Program-made: the position numbers and the translations under genes
The notes under the pieces: model-generated
Told to the model about the DNA's origin: nothing
Seen by the model: the letters and a program-made list of their open reading frames with translations, nothing else
Databases searched by the model: none
Assembly (NCBI GenBank): GCA_904419105.1
Contig: CAJFQR010000002.1
Span: 1,198 to 40,642 of the forward strand
DNA from: Candidatus Avimicrobium faecavium
GTDB taxonomy: Bacteria; Bacillota; Clostridia; Oscillospirales; Ruminococcaceae
Length of the DNA: 39,445 bases
Direction of reading: 5' to 3'
In this document: positions 8,136 to 16,127 of the stretch, one piece after another
Layout: each line of letters begins with the position of its first letter
Numbering within the stretch: position 1 is the stretch's first letter

Positions 8136-8150
8136 GTTTCATGTGGAACG
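8135..8150. promoter_or_regulatory. Probable parS site 3 (variant)
   Basis: TGTTTCATGTGGAACG shares the left half with sites 1 and 2 and has the TGGAAC right half known from parS sites of other bacteria. It lies between two terminators in the MATE-gyrA gap, a transcription-quiet spot. Confidence 0.65.
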
Positions 8151-8193
8151 GCAGCTCCTGTCAAATTTTCCTCTCCGCCTCTTATCCAAAGCA

Positions 8194-8222
8194 AAAGACC
8201 CCGGAACCCCGGGGCCTTTTTT
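8194..8222 (-). terminator. Terminator after gyrA
   Basis: Minus-strand stem CCCCGG/CCGGGG with flanking pairs and a T-run (TCTTTTG); on the plus strand the same hairpin is followed by TTTTTT, so it works both ways between convergent MATE and gyrA. Confidence 0.75.
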
Positions 8223-8237
8223 ATCGCGGTTTAAGGC

Positions 8238-10808
8238 TTATTCCTCCGCCTCATCGGCAAAGCCCGCTTCGGTGAGCTCTTCCACAAGCTCCTCGTCGGT
8301 CTCTTCACCGGCAGCCGGGTCGATGTTCCCTTCGGCAGCGGCTTCGGCTTCCGCGGCGGCCTCCTCCTCCCGGGGAGCCCGGCAGAGGCTCACCAGGCGG
8401 CTGCCTTCGTCCATGCGCATCACACGCACACCGCCGCCGTACCGGCTCTGGGTGGAGATCTCCTCGGCCCGGATGCGGATGATAACCCCGTCGTTGGAGA
8501 TCAGGATCACATCGTCCTCGCCGGTGATCCCGACAATCCCCGCTACCGGCCCGTTCTTCTCGGTGTCGTAGTTCTTGACGCCGGAGCCGCCGCGGCTCTG
8601 CATCCGGTACTGATCGGACGGGGTACGGCGGCCCTGGCCGTTCTCCGAGACGGTGAGGATGTCAATGCCCTCTCCCGCCGGGGCCATGCCCACCACCAGG
8701 TCGCCGTCGGCGAGCTTGATGGCCCGCACGCCCCGGGCGGAACGGCCCATCGAGCGCACATCGCCTTCGCTGAAGCGGATGGCCATGCCCTCCCGGGTGG
8801 CGACGATGAGCTCCTCCTCCCCGCTGGTGAGGCGCACCCAGGCCAGCCGGTCCCCGTCGTCCAGGCTTACGGCGATGAGCCCGCCCTTGCGCAGGTTCTT
8901 GTAGGCAGCCAGCTCGGTGCGCTTGATCACGCCCTGTTCGGTGACCATGCACAGGTACTTGCCCTCGTCCTCCGGGCGCACCCGGATCATTGCCGTCACC
9001 TGTTCGCCGCTCTCCAGCTGGAGCAGGTTTACAATGTTGGTGCCCACGCTCGAGCGCCCGCTCTCCCCGATCTCATACCCCTTGAGCCGGAAGGCCCGGC
9101 CCCGGTCGGTGAAGAAGAGGATGTAGTCGTGGCTCGAGCAGAAGAACAGCTCCTCCACAAAGTCCTCCTCCCGCCGGTTCATGCCGGAGATGCCCCGGCC
9201 GCCCCGGCGCTGGGTGCGGTAGGTGTCGGCGGGCTGACGCTTGATGTAGCCCATGTGGGTCAGGGTGATGACACAGTCCTCCACCGGGATCAGATCCTCG
9301 ATGTCCACCTCGCCGGTGACGGTCTGGATCTCGGTGCGGCGGGGGTCGGCATACTTCTGCCGGATCTCGAGGATCTCCCCCTTGAGGATGCTCCGCAGGC
9401 GCTCCGGCCGCTGGAGAATGTCCTCCAGGTCGGCCACCTTCTCGAGGATCTGAGCCAGTTCCTCCTCGATCTTGATCCGCTCCATGCCGGAGAGCTGGCC
9501 GAGACGCATCGCAACGATGGCCGCCGCCTGTTCATCGGTGACGCCGAACCGCTCGGACAGATTCTTCTTGGCGTCGTTCTGGTCCTCGGAGTGGCGGATG
9601 ATGTGGATGACCTCATCGGTGTGGTCCACCACCAGCTTCATGCCCTCGAGGATGTGCTCCCGCTCCTTTGCCTTGCGCAGGTCATACCGGGTGCGCCGGG
9701 TGAGCACCTCCTCCTGGAAGTCGATGTAATACCGCAGGATCTGGGGCAGGGTCATCACCTGGGGGCGGCCGTCGTGCAGCGCCAGCATGATCACGCCAAC
9801 GGTGTCCTGCAGCTGGGTGTAGTTGTACAGCTGGTTGAGCACCACCTGGGCGTTGGCGTCCCGCTTGAGCTCGACGACGATGCGCATGCCCTCCCGGTCG
9901 CTCTCGTCCCGGATATCGCTGATGTCGGTGATGCGCTTGTCCTTCACCAGATCGGCGATGTTCTCGATCAGCCGGGCCTTGTTGACCATATAGGGGATCT
10001 CGGTGATGACGATCTTCTCCCGGCCGTTTTTGTGCTCCTGAATCTCCGCCCGGCCCCGGAGGGTGATCTTGCCCCGGCCGGTGCCGTAGGCGGCCCGGAT
10101 GCCGCTGCGCCCCATGATGATGCCCCCGGTCGGAAAGTCCGGCCCGGGAATATAGGCCATGATGTCCTCCAGCGTGGCGTCCGGCTTGTCCAGCAGCATC
10201 ACCACCGCGTCGATGACCTCCCCGAGGTTGTGCGGCGGGATGTTGGTGGCCATACCGACGGCAATGCCGGTGGAGCCGTTTACCAGGATATTCGGGAAGC
10301 GGCTGGGCAGCACCAGCGGCTCCTTGAGGCGGTCATCGTAGTTGGAGCCGTAGTCGATGGTGTCCTTGTCGATGTCGGTGAGCATCACGGTGGAGATCCG
10401 GCTCATCTTGGCCTCGGTATAGCGGTAGGCCGCCGGCGGGTCGCCGTCCACCGAGCCGAAGTTCCCGTGGCCGTCCACCAGCGGATACCGCATCGAGAAG
10501 TCCTGAGCCAGACGCACCAGGGCATCGTATACCGAAGCGTCGCCGTGGGGATGGTACCGGCCCAGCACGGCGCCGACGGTATCGGCGCACTTGCGGTAGG
10601 CCTTCTCCGGCGAGAGGCCGTTTTCATACATGGTGTAGAGAATCCGGCGGTGGACCGGCTTCAAGCCGTCCCGGACATCGGGCAGCGCCCGGCTGACGAT
10701 GACCGACATGGAATAGTCGAGGAAGCTGCGCTTCATCTCCGATTCAATGTCCACCGTGATGATTTTATTGTGGGTCTCCCCAAACTGATGGTTCATTTCC
10801 TGTTCCAT
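8238..10808 (-). CDS. gyrA: DNA gyrase subunit A
   Basis: Breakage-reunion subunit of DNA gyrase (GyrA2GyrB2), introducing negative supercoils. The 856-residue protein has the active-site tyrosine in AAYRYTEAKM (Tyr130), the quinolone region RYHPHGDASVYD (84-95) and the GyrA box QRRGGRG in the C-terminal wrapping domain, which identifies gyrase rather than topoisomerase IV. The C-terminus is a long acidic tail rich in Glu and Ala. The residue aligned with E. coli Ser83 is Ala91. ATG 10808 is used, though GAGGAGG lies about 14 bases upstream, slightly far. It follows a YcxB-type gene by 19 bases, and shares an operon with gyrB and the two inserted genes. Confidence 0.98.
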   Translation of the reverse strand: MEQEMNHQFGETHNKIITVDIESEMKRSFLDYSMSVIVSRALPDVRDGLKPVHRRILYTMYENGLSPEKAYRKCADTVGAVLGRYHPHGDASVYDALVRLAQDFSMRYPLVDGHGNFGSVDGDPPAAYRYTEAKMSRISTVMLTDIDKDTIDYGSNYDDRLKEPLVLPSRFPNILVNGSTGIAVGMATNIPPHNLGEVIDAVVMLLDKPDATLEDIMAYIPGPDFPTGGIIMGRSGIRAAYGTGRGKITLRGRAEIQEHKNGREKIVITEIPYMVNKARLIENIADLVKDKRITDISDIRDESDREGMRIVVELKRDANAQVVLNQLYNYTQLQDTVGVIMLALHDGRPQVMTLPQILRYYIDFQEEVLTRRTRYDLRKAKEREHILEGMKLVVDHTDEVIHIIRHSEDQNDAKKNLSERFGVTDEQAAAIVAMRLGQLSGMERIKIEEELAQILEKVADLEDILQRPERLRSILKGEILEIRQKYADPRRTEIQTVTGEVDIEDLIPVEDCVITLTHMGYIKRQPADTYRTQRRGGRGISGMNRREEDFVEELFFCSSHDYILFFTDRGRAFRLKGYEIGESGRSSVGTNIVNLLQLESGEQVTAMIRVRPEDEGKYLCMVTEQGVIKRTELAAYKNLRKGGLIAVSLDDGDRLAWVRLTSGEEELIVATREGMAIRFSEGDVRSMGRSARGVRAIKLADGDLVVGMAPAGEGIDILTVSENGQGRRTPSDQYRMQSRGGSGVKNYDTEKNGPVAGIVGITGEDDVILISNDGVIIRIRAEEISTQSRYGGGVRVMRMDEGSRLVSLCRAPREEEAAAEAEAAAEGNIDPAAGEETDEELVEELTEAGFADEAEE

Positions 10809-10827
10809 GGGATTGCGTCAAACCTCC

Positions 10828-11526
10828 TCAGTGGACCTTCTTTTCGATAAAGTGTTCCTTCAGTTCGCTCTTCAGCCGGTCCCGCAGCGCCCGGTAGGAG
10901 GCGCTCCCCTCGTCCCGGCGGATGTAGAGCGAATAGTTCTTCGCGGAGACCAGCGCCAGCCAGTCCTCGGTCTCATACACTTTGGCAAAGAAGGTATAGG
11001 GCATCAGCGAGCTCTGGTTGACGCCGTCGCTGATGTGTACGCCGTGCTTTTTCGGCTCGGCGGCGAACTTGATGCCCCGATAGGGCAGCCTTTTTACCGC
11101 ACCCCGGGCGTCCCGGTCCACCTTGCCGTGGAAGAAGATGCCCAGCCCCAGCGCGGCAAAGGCGGCGATGAGGGGAAACGCCCTCCGCGTCAGCACAAAG
11201 TCCGCCGCCGGCAGCAGCGCGAACACGATCATCGCATAGGCCAGGATGCGGTAGCGCTTCCACACGCCGGTGGCCTTGGAGATGCTCACCACCGCATCCC
11301 GCATATCGTCCGCCTTCATCGTCCAGCGGTATTTGCCCGGGCGCCTGCGGCTCTCGGCGATCTCCGCCTCCAGCGCCGCCAGCTCCGCCTCGTCGGTGGG
11401 CCGGCCGTCCGCCTTCTGCTCCCCGGTCCCGGCGCCCTCGGCAGCTCCGGTGGTCTCCACGGCGTCGGCGGCCTCGGTGACCTCCGGCTCCAGCACCTCC
11501 GGCTGCTGTGTCTTTTTATCCTCCAT
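10828..11526 (-). CDS. YcxB-type membrane protein, between gyrA and gyrB
   Basis: A 232-residue protein of unknown function. Residues 1-60 are acidic and Ala/Glu-rich without hydrophobic stretches (probably disordered); two membrane segments lie near 93-110 and 117-133 (YAMIVFALLPAADFVL; FPLIAAFAALGLGIFFHG); the C-terminal 90 residues, with YTFFAKVYETEDWLALVSA and YSLYIRRDEG, look like the YcxB-like domain of small clostridial and Bacillus membrane proteins. AAGGAG precedes the ATG. It is tightly packed before gyrA, so it should be expressed with gyrase. Function cannot be inferred; the family call is from pattern memory. Confidence 0.8.
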   Translation of the reverse strand: MEDKKTQQPEVLEPEVTEAADAVETTGAAEGAGTGEQKADGRPTDEAELAALEAEIAESRRRPGKYRWTMKADDMRDAVVSISKATGVWKRYRILAYAMIVFALLPAADFVLTRRAFPLIAAFAALGLGIFFHGKVDRDARGAVKRLPYRGIKFAAEPKKHGVHISDGVNQSSLMPYTFFAKVYETEDWLALVSAKNYSLYIRRDEGSASYRALRDRLKSELKEHFIEKKVH

Positions 11527-11616
11527 CTGGTTTCTCCTTCCCTCGCCCTTGTCCCAAAGGGCACAATATTTTCCTTTTATTCTACGATTTGTAGAAAAAT
11601 CCCGCCGCAGGCCCGC

Positions 11617-12207
11617 TCACTGCTTTTCCATTCCGATTCCAAACTTCTCCGCAGCGCCCTCCAGCACCTCGTCCAGCAGGTATTTCTCCTCGCCGATGCT
11701 GTGCCGGGGGATCAGCAGCGTCCTCCCGGCCTCCCGCAGGTGCAGCTGGTATACCTCGTCCTCGAGGGTGATCTGCTTCACCTCGTCCCAGCGGTAGCGG
11801 ATCGCCTTGCCCTCGCTCGTCTCGGTAAAGCCCCCGGCGGTGAACTCCAGCTTCACCGGGTTTTGCAGGTAGCTGGAGCTCTCATACCCCTCTCTGGCAT
11901 TTCGCTTCACCAGCCAGGGGAAGAGGTATCTGTAGTAACAAAAGCTGTACGCCCCGTACACCAGCAGCGCCGCAGCGAAGAGAATCGCCGGTGTGTTCCC
12001 CCGTTCCCGGGAGATGACCCCGACGCTCACCGCCCAGCCCACATAGACGGCGGCGATAAGACCCACCGCCAGCTTGACGGTGCCGGACCGGTTGGCCCGC
12101 CTGGCCCGGAGGGCATACTGCCGCTCCATGCTCCTGGTGGAATAGGCGGTAAAGTCCTCCCGGCTGATGCGGTATTCCAGCGAGAGGATCGGCGTCGTCC
12201 CTGCCAT
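11617..12207 (-). CDS. YcxB family membrane protein
   Basis: A 196-residue protein with two membrane segments (about 45-65, VKLAVGLIAAVYVGWAVSVG; and 73-92, AILFAAALLVYGAYSFCYY) and a C-terminal YcxB-like part: ESSSYLQNPVKLEFTAGGF, YRWDEVKQITLEDEVYQLHL and LIPRHSIGEEKYLLDEVL. The order TM-TM-YcxB is the family's. ATG 12207 is chosen over 12225 because GAGGAGG lies 6 bases before it. It begins 10 bases after gyrB and is followed after 90 bases by a second gene of the same general type, so the pair may be an old duplication or function together. No known role. Confidence 0.85.
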   Translation of the reverse strand: MAGTTPILSLEYRISREDFTAYSTRSMERQYALRARRANRSGTVKLAVGLIAAVYVGWAVSVGVISRERGNTPAILFAAALLVYGAYSFCYYRYLFPWLVKRNAREGYESSSYLQNPVKLEFTAGGFTETSEGKAIRYRWDEVKQITLEDEVYQLHLREAGRTLLIPRHSIGEEKYLLDEVLEGAAEKFGIGMEKQ

Positions 12208-12217
12208 CGGTTCCTCC

Positions 12218-14146
12218 TCACACATCGAGGTTCATGACCAGGTGGGCATTCTCCTCGATGAACTCCCGTCTCGGCGCCACCTTGTCCCCCATCAGGATGG
12301 TGAACACCTCATCGGCGGCGACGGCGTCCTTCATATCCACCTTGAGCATCGTGCGGGTGGCCGGGTCCATCGTGGTCTCCCAGAGCTGTTCCGGATCCAT
12401 CTCACCAAGGCCCTTGTACCGCTGCACCTCGGCCTTGCCGCCGTTTTCGGTCAGCTCGGCGATGTACTTGTCCCGCTCGGCGTCGCTGAAGGCGTAGTAC
12501 ACCTTTTTGCCCCGGCTCACCTTGAAGAGCGGCGGCTGGGCGATGTACACATGGCCCTCCTCAATCAGCGGCCGCATGAACCGGAAGAAGAAGGTCAGCA
12601 GCAGCGTGCGGATATGCGAGCCGTCCACATCGGCATCGGCCATGATGATGACCTTGCCGTACCGCAGTTTGGAGATGTCAAACTCGCTGCCGATGCCGGT
12701 GCCCAGCGCGGTGACGACCGGCATCAGCTTGTCGTTGCCGTAGACCTTGTCCAGCCGTGCCTTCTCCACATTGAGCATCTTGCCCCACAGCGGGAGGATG
12801 GCCTGATACCGGCGGTCCCGGCCGCTTTTGGCGCTGCCGCCCGCCGAATCGCCCTCGACGATGTAGATTTCGGTCATCTCGATGTCCCGTTCGGAGCAGT
12901 CGGCCAGCTTGCCGGGCAGCGACGCCGTCTCCAGCGCCGACTTCCGCCGGGTGAGCTCCCTGGCCTTTCGGGCGGCCTCTCTCGCCCGGGCGGCGCCGAG
13001 GGCCTTGTCCATGATGGTCCTCGCCACCGCGGGGTTCTCCTCCAGGTAGTAGGTGAGCTTCTCATAGACGATGGAGTCCACCAGCGAGCGGATCTCGGTG
13101 TTGCCCAGCTTGGCCTTGGTCTGGCCCTCGAACTGGGCGTCGGTCAATTTGACCGAGATCACCGCCGTCAGCCCCTCCCGCACATCTTCGCCGGTCAGGT
13201 TCTTGTCGTTGTCCTTCAGGATGGCGTTTTTGCGGGCGTAGTCGTTCAGCGCCCGGGTCAGCGCCGCCTTGAAGCCGGCCTCATGGGTGCCGCCCTCCGG
13301 CGTGTGGACATTGTTCGCAAAGGAGAGGATCAGCTCGTTGTAGGTGTCGTTGTACTGCATCGCCACCTCGGCCATCTGGCCGTTCTGTTCGCCGCTGATG
13401 CAGATGATATCCTCGTGCAGCACCCCGGCGCCCCGGCGCTTGTGGATATACTCCACAAACTCCCGGATGCCCCCTTCGTAGCACATGCTCTCGCCCTGGG
13501 GCTCCTCCCCGCGCCGGTCGGTGAAGGTGATGCGCACCCCGGCGTTGAGGAAGGCCTGTTCCCGCATCCGGGTGAGCAGGGTGTCGGCATCGTAGTCGGT
13601 GGTCTCAAAGATGGCCGGGTCGGCGTGGAAGGTCACGCAGGTGCCGGTCTCGTCGGCGTCGCCGACCACATGCAGGTCGTCCACCGGCTTGCCGTATTCA
13701 AACCGCTGGGCATAGCACTTGCCGTCCCGGCGGACCTTGACCTCCAGCCAGGTGGACAGGGCGTTCACCACCGAAGCGCCGACGCCGTGCAGGCCGCCGG
13801 ATACCTTGTACCCGCCGCCGCCGAACTTGCCCCCGGCATGCAGCACGGTGAACACCACCGTCACCGCCGGGATCCCCAGCTTGGGCTGGATATCCACCGG
13901 GATCCCGCGGCCGTTGTCCTTGACCTGCACCACATTCCCCGGCAGCAGTTCCACCTCGATGTGGGTGCAGAAGCCGGCCAGCGCCTCGTCGATGGCGTTG
14001 TCCACAATCTCATACACCAGATGATGCAGCCCCTGGGGCCCGGTGGAGCCGATGTACATACCCGGCCGCTTGCGCACCGCCTCCAGCCCTTCCAGCACCT
14101 GGATCTGGCTGCCGTCATATTGTTCCAGTTTCGGACGATTATCCAA
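12218..14146 (-). CDS. gyrB: DNA gyrase subunit B
   Basis: ATPase subunit of gyrase. The 642-residue product has the GHKL ATP site (IVDNAIDEALAG, about 47-58; NGRGIPVD), the TOPRIM signature EGDSAGGSAKSGRDR, the ILPLWGKMLNVEKAR segment, MADADVDGSHIRTLLLTF and the C-terminal QRYKGLGEMD motif. The start is a TTG at 14146 (MDNRPKLEQYDGSQIQVLEG) with GGAGGAAG about 9 bases upstream; the next in-frame ATG would remove conserved sequence. It follows remB by about 230 bases with a hairpin between. Confidence 0.97.
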   Translation of the reverse strand: MDNRPKLEQYDGSQIQVLEGLEAVRKRPGMYIGSTGPQGLHHLVYEIVDNAIDEALAGFCTHIEVELLPGNVVQVKDNGRGIPVDIQPKLGIPAVTVVFTVLHAGGKFGGGGYKVSGGLHGVGASVVNALSTWLEVKVRRDGKCYAQRFEYGKPVDDLHVVGDADETGTCVTFHADPAIFETTDYDADTLLTRMREQAFLNAGVRITFTDRRGEEPQGESMCYEGGIREFVEYIHKRRGAGVLHEDIICISGEQNGQMAEVAMQYNDTYNELILSFANNVHTPEGGTHEAGFKAALTRALNDYARKNAILKDNDKNLTGEDVREGLTAVISVKLTDAQFEGQTKAKLGNTEIRSLVDSIVYEKLTYYLEENPAVARTIMDKALGAARAREAARKARELTRRKSALETASLPGKLADCSERDIEMTEIYIVEGDSAGGSAKSGRDRRYQAILPLWGKMLNVEKARLDKVYGNDKLMPVVTALGTGIGSEFDISKLRYGKVIIMADADVDGSHIRTLLLTFFFRFMRPLIEEGHVYIAQPPLFKVSRGKKVYYAFSDAERDKYIAELTENGGKAEVQRYKGLGEMDPEQLWETTMDPATRTMLKVDMKDAVAADEVFTILMGDKVAPRREFIEENAHLVMNLDV

Positions 14147-14218
14147 AGGTATCTTCCTCCATCTATCGCTGCCGGCCCCGCAGGGAGGCAGTCCAACTAA
14201 CTGTCCAACTTGTATCGT

Positions 14219-14243
14219 AAAAGCCCGGTCAGGGCCTTTTTTT
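14219..14243 (-). terminator. Hairpin in the remB-gyrB gap
   Basis: AAAAGCCC/GGGCCTTTT stem with a 5-base loop and T on both sides, so it could act in either direction. It may reduce read-through from the dnaA-remB unit into gyrB. Just right of it TTTTTCGG and CCGAAAAA form a second inverted repeat. Confidence 0.5.
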
Positions 14244-14375
14244 CGGTTTCAACCGCGCGTCCGGCCGAAAAAGCTCCCGTTTTTCCGCGCACGGCCCCGT
14301 CCCGCCGCGCTGCGGCAGGAGGGCCCGGCCTGTATCAACCACCCGGACGGGGGACCGGATCCCCCGCCGGTCCCG

Positions 14376-14654
14376 CTATTTCTTTCCCATCATGCGGAAC
14401 GGATTTGCCGCCCGCCTGCGCAGCGTGCCCGTCGCCAGCTGGGACAGGTATACCACCGTCCCGCCGTCGCTCCCGCGGCACAGCAGGGCGCTCTTCGGCA
14501 GCTCGTCCCCGGACAGAGTCACCACCTCGCCCCTCTTTTCCGCCGCGGCAAAGAAGGCCCTGCCGCTCTTGGAGATGGTACAGGTCTCCAGATCGAAGAT
14601 CCCGACAATATCCCGGGTGCGTACCACCGTATCGGTGCTCAGATGAAGATACAT
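14376..14654 (-). CDS. remB: RemB/YaaB-type DUF370 protein
   Basis: A 92-residue member of DUF370. In Bacillus the RemA/RemB proteins are DNA-binding regulators of biofilm matrix genes, and the one beside recF is RemB/YaaB. The sequence starts MYLHLSTDTVVRTRDIVGIF with the typical IFDLET segment and ends in a basic tail (RRRAANPFRMMGKK). Its ribosome site lies inside the last codons of recF and only 3 bases separate the genes, so translation is coupled. The position recF-remB-gyrB is that of Bacillus. Whether it regulates matrix genes here is not known. Confidence 0.88.
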   Translation of the reverse strand: MYLHLSTDTVVRTRDIVGIFDLETCTISKSGRAFFAAAEKRGEVVTLSGDELPKSALLCRGSDGGTVVYLSQLATGTLRRRAANPFRMMGKK

Positions 14655-14657
14655 CGG

Positions 14658-15800
14658 CTATCCACCTTTCTTTTCCACCGGGGTCAGCGCCCCGGCGGAT
14701 ACCTGATACACCCCGCCGGCGCCGGTCTCGGCCAGGATGCCGTCGTCGCAGCCGGTGATGAACACCTGCCGGCCGCCCATCTTCCCGAGGAGATACCCCC
14801 GCCGGGAGCGGTCCAGCTCGCTCATCACATCGTCCAGCAGCACCACCGGCTGGCTGCCCATCGTCTCGGCGATCATCTCGCACTCGGCCAGCTTCATCGA
14901 GAGCACGGCGCTGCGCTGCTGCCCCTGTGAGGCAAAGCTCCGCGCCGCCGCCCCGTTGATAAGCACCTCCAGGTCGTCCCGATGGGGCCCGGCCCCGGTG
15001 GAGCCGCTTTTCAGGTCCTCCTCCCGGCTTTGGCGCAGCGCCTCGCCGAGGGCTTTTTCCAGCTCCTCCCGGCCCTGCCAGCTCTCCGGAATGAGGCCGG
15101 CTCCGGCGCCGCCGGGGCGGTAGCGGAGCTCCAGCTCCTCCTTCCCCGAGGAGATTCCCCGATGAAACCGCGCCGCATGGGGCTCCAGCTTATCAAGGTA
15201 GCTCAGCCGGGCGGAGAGGATCAGTCCGCCGAGCCGGATCAGGTGGCTGTCCCAGATGTCCAGCAAATCCAGAAGCTGGGGATTTCGCGGCGCATCCCGG
15301 AGCAGGCTCCCCCGCTGGGCAAGCGCCCGGTCATAGTCCCGGAGGATCTTGCCGTATTGAGGCCGCAGCTGGCCGATGGCCCCGTCCAGAAAGGCCCGCC
15401 TCTCTGCCGGGCCGGCCTGGACCAGCGCCAGATGCCCCGGGGAGAACACCACACAGCACAGCTTGCCGGAGAGGGCCCCTCTCCCGGACTGAGGGATGCC
15501 GTTGAGCCGTACCTGGCGCCTGGGCCAGAACAGCAGTTCCAGTTCCTGTTCCCGGCCCTCGGTGTACACCAGCGCCGCCACACGGCTCCGGCCGGTCTCC
15601 CGGTCCATCTGCAGCCGGGGCAGGTCGCTTTCCTTCCCATACCGGAAGCTCCGCTCCCCGCTGAGCAGCCAGATGCCCTCCACCAGATTGGTCTTGCCCT
15701 GGGCGTTGTCCCCGTAGATCAGGTTCACCCCGGGTTCCGGCCGCAGGTGGACCTGTTCCAGGTTCCGGAAGTTTTCAAACCACAGCTCATTGATCTCCAC
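14658..15800 (-). CDS. recF: DNA replication and repair protein RecF
   Basis: RecF is an SMC-like ATPase that helps load RecA at gaps. The 380-residue protein has Walker A GDNAQGKT (30-37), the SMC/ABC-type signature region near 275-285 (SFASQGQQRSAVLS) and Walker B LLDDVMSELD. It starts with GTG at 15800, giving MEINELWFENFRNLE, a standard RecF N-terminus; it overlaps the end of the S4 gene by 14 bases. Length and motifs are normal. Confidence 0.96.
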   Translation of the reverse strand: MEINELWFENFRNLEQVHLRPEPGVNLIYGDNAQGKTNLVEGIWLLSGERSFRYGKESDLPRLQMDRETGRSRVAALVYTEGREQELELLFWPRRQVRLNGIPQSGRGALSGKLCCVVFSPGHLALVQAGPAERRAFLDGAIGQLRPQYGKILRDYDRALAQRGSLLRDAPRNPQLLDLLDIWDSHLIRLGGLILSARLSYLDKLEPHAARFHRGISSGKEELELRYRPGGAGAGLIPESWQGREELEKALGEALRQSREEDLKSGSTGAGPHRDDLEVLINGAAARSFASQGQQRSAVLSMKLAECEMIAETMGSQPVVLLDDVMSELDRSRRGYLLGKMGGRQVFITGCDDGILAETGAGGVYQVSAGALTPVEKKGG

Positions 15801-16023
15801 CGGCGGCTACCTCAAAGGCCATATCCGGAATATCCGGCGTGGTGACAATGTCCCCCGGGCGCAGCTTTTTGCCCCGCTGGGTACACACCTCGCCGTTGAC
15901 CAGCACCGCCCCGGCCTGAATGGCGTCCTTGGCCTGGCCGCCGGTCTCCGCCAGCCCGGCATATTTCAGAAAACTGTCCAGCTTGATAAATTCCGTCCGG
16001 ATTGCAATCTTCTCTGTCTCCAT
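15787..16023 (-). CDS. yaaA: S4-domain RNA-binding protein YaaA
   Basis: A 78-residue single S4 domain (LDSFLKYAGLAETGGQAKDA, 16-35; GAVLVNGEVCTQRGKKLRPG). In Bacillus this small gene between dnaN and recF has a role linked to the large ribosomal subunit. AGGGAGGG precedes the ATG. Placement dnaN-yaaA-recF is standard. Confidence 0.92.
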   Translation of the reverse strand: METEKIAIRTEFIKLDSFLKYAGLAETGGQAKDAIQAGAVLVNGEVCTQRGKKLRPGDIVTTPDIPDMAFEVAAGGDQ

Positions 16024-16127
16024 ACACCCTCCCTGCCTTTTTGAAAAAAGGCCTGGTCAAAAAATCGGTCCCTCCTGCCGGGAAAGCGCCCCTGCTTCTC
16101 CCGGCCCCTGCCGCGCTCTTCTCTGTC

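Noticed and set aside
9129..10850. 573-codon plus-strand open frame opposite gyrA
   Set aside because: Antisense shadow of a certain gene in GC-rich DNA; rich in His, Val and Leu without any family pattern. The same holds for the long frames opposite gyrB, mnmG, dnaA, recF, the hydrogenase and the dipeptidase.
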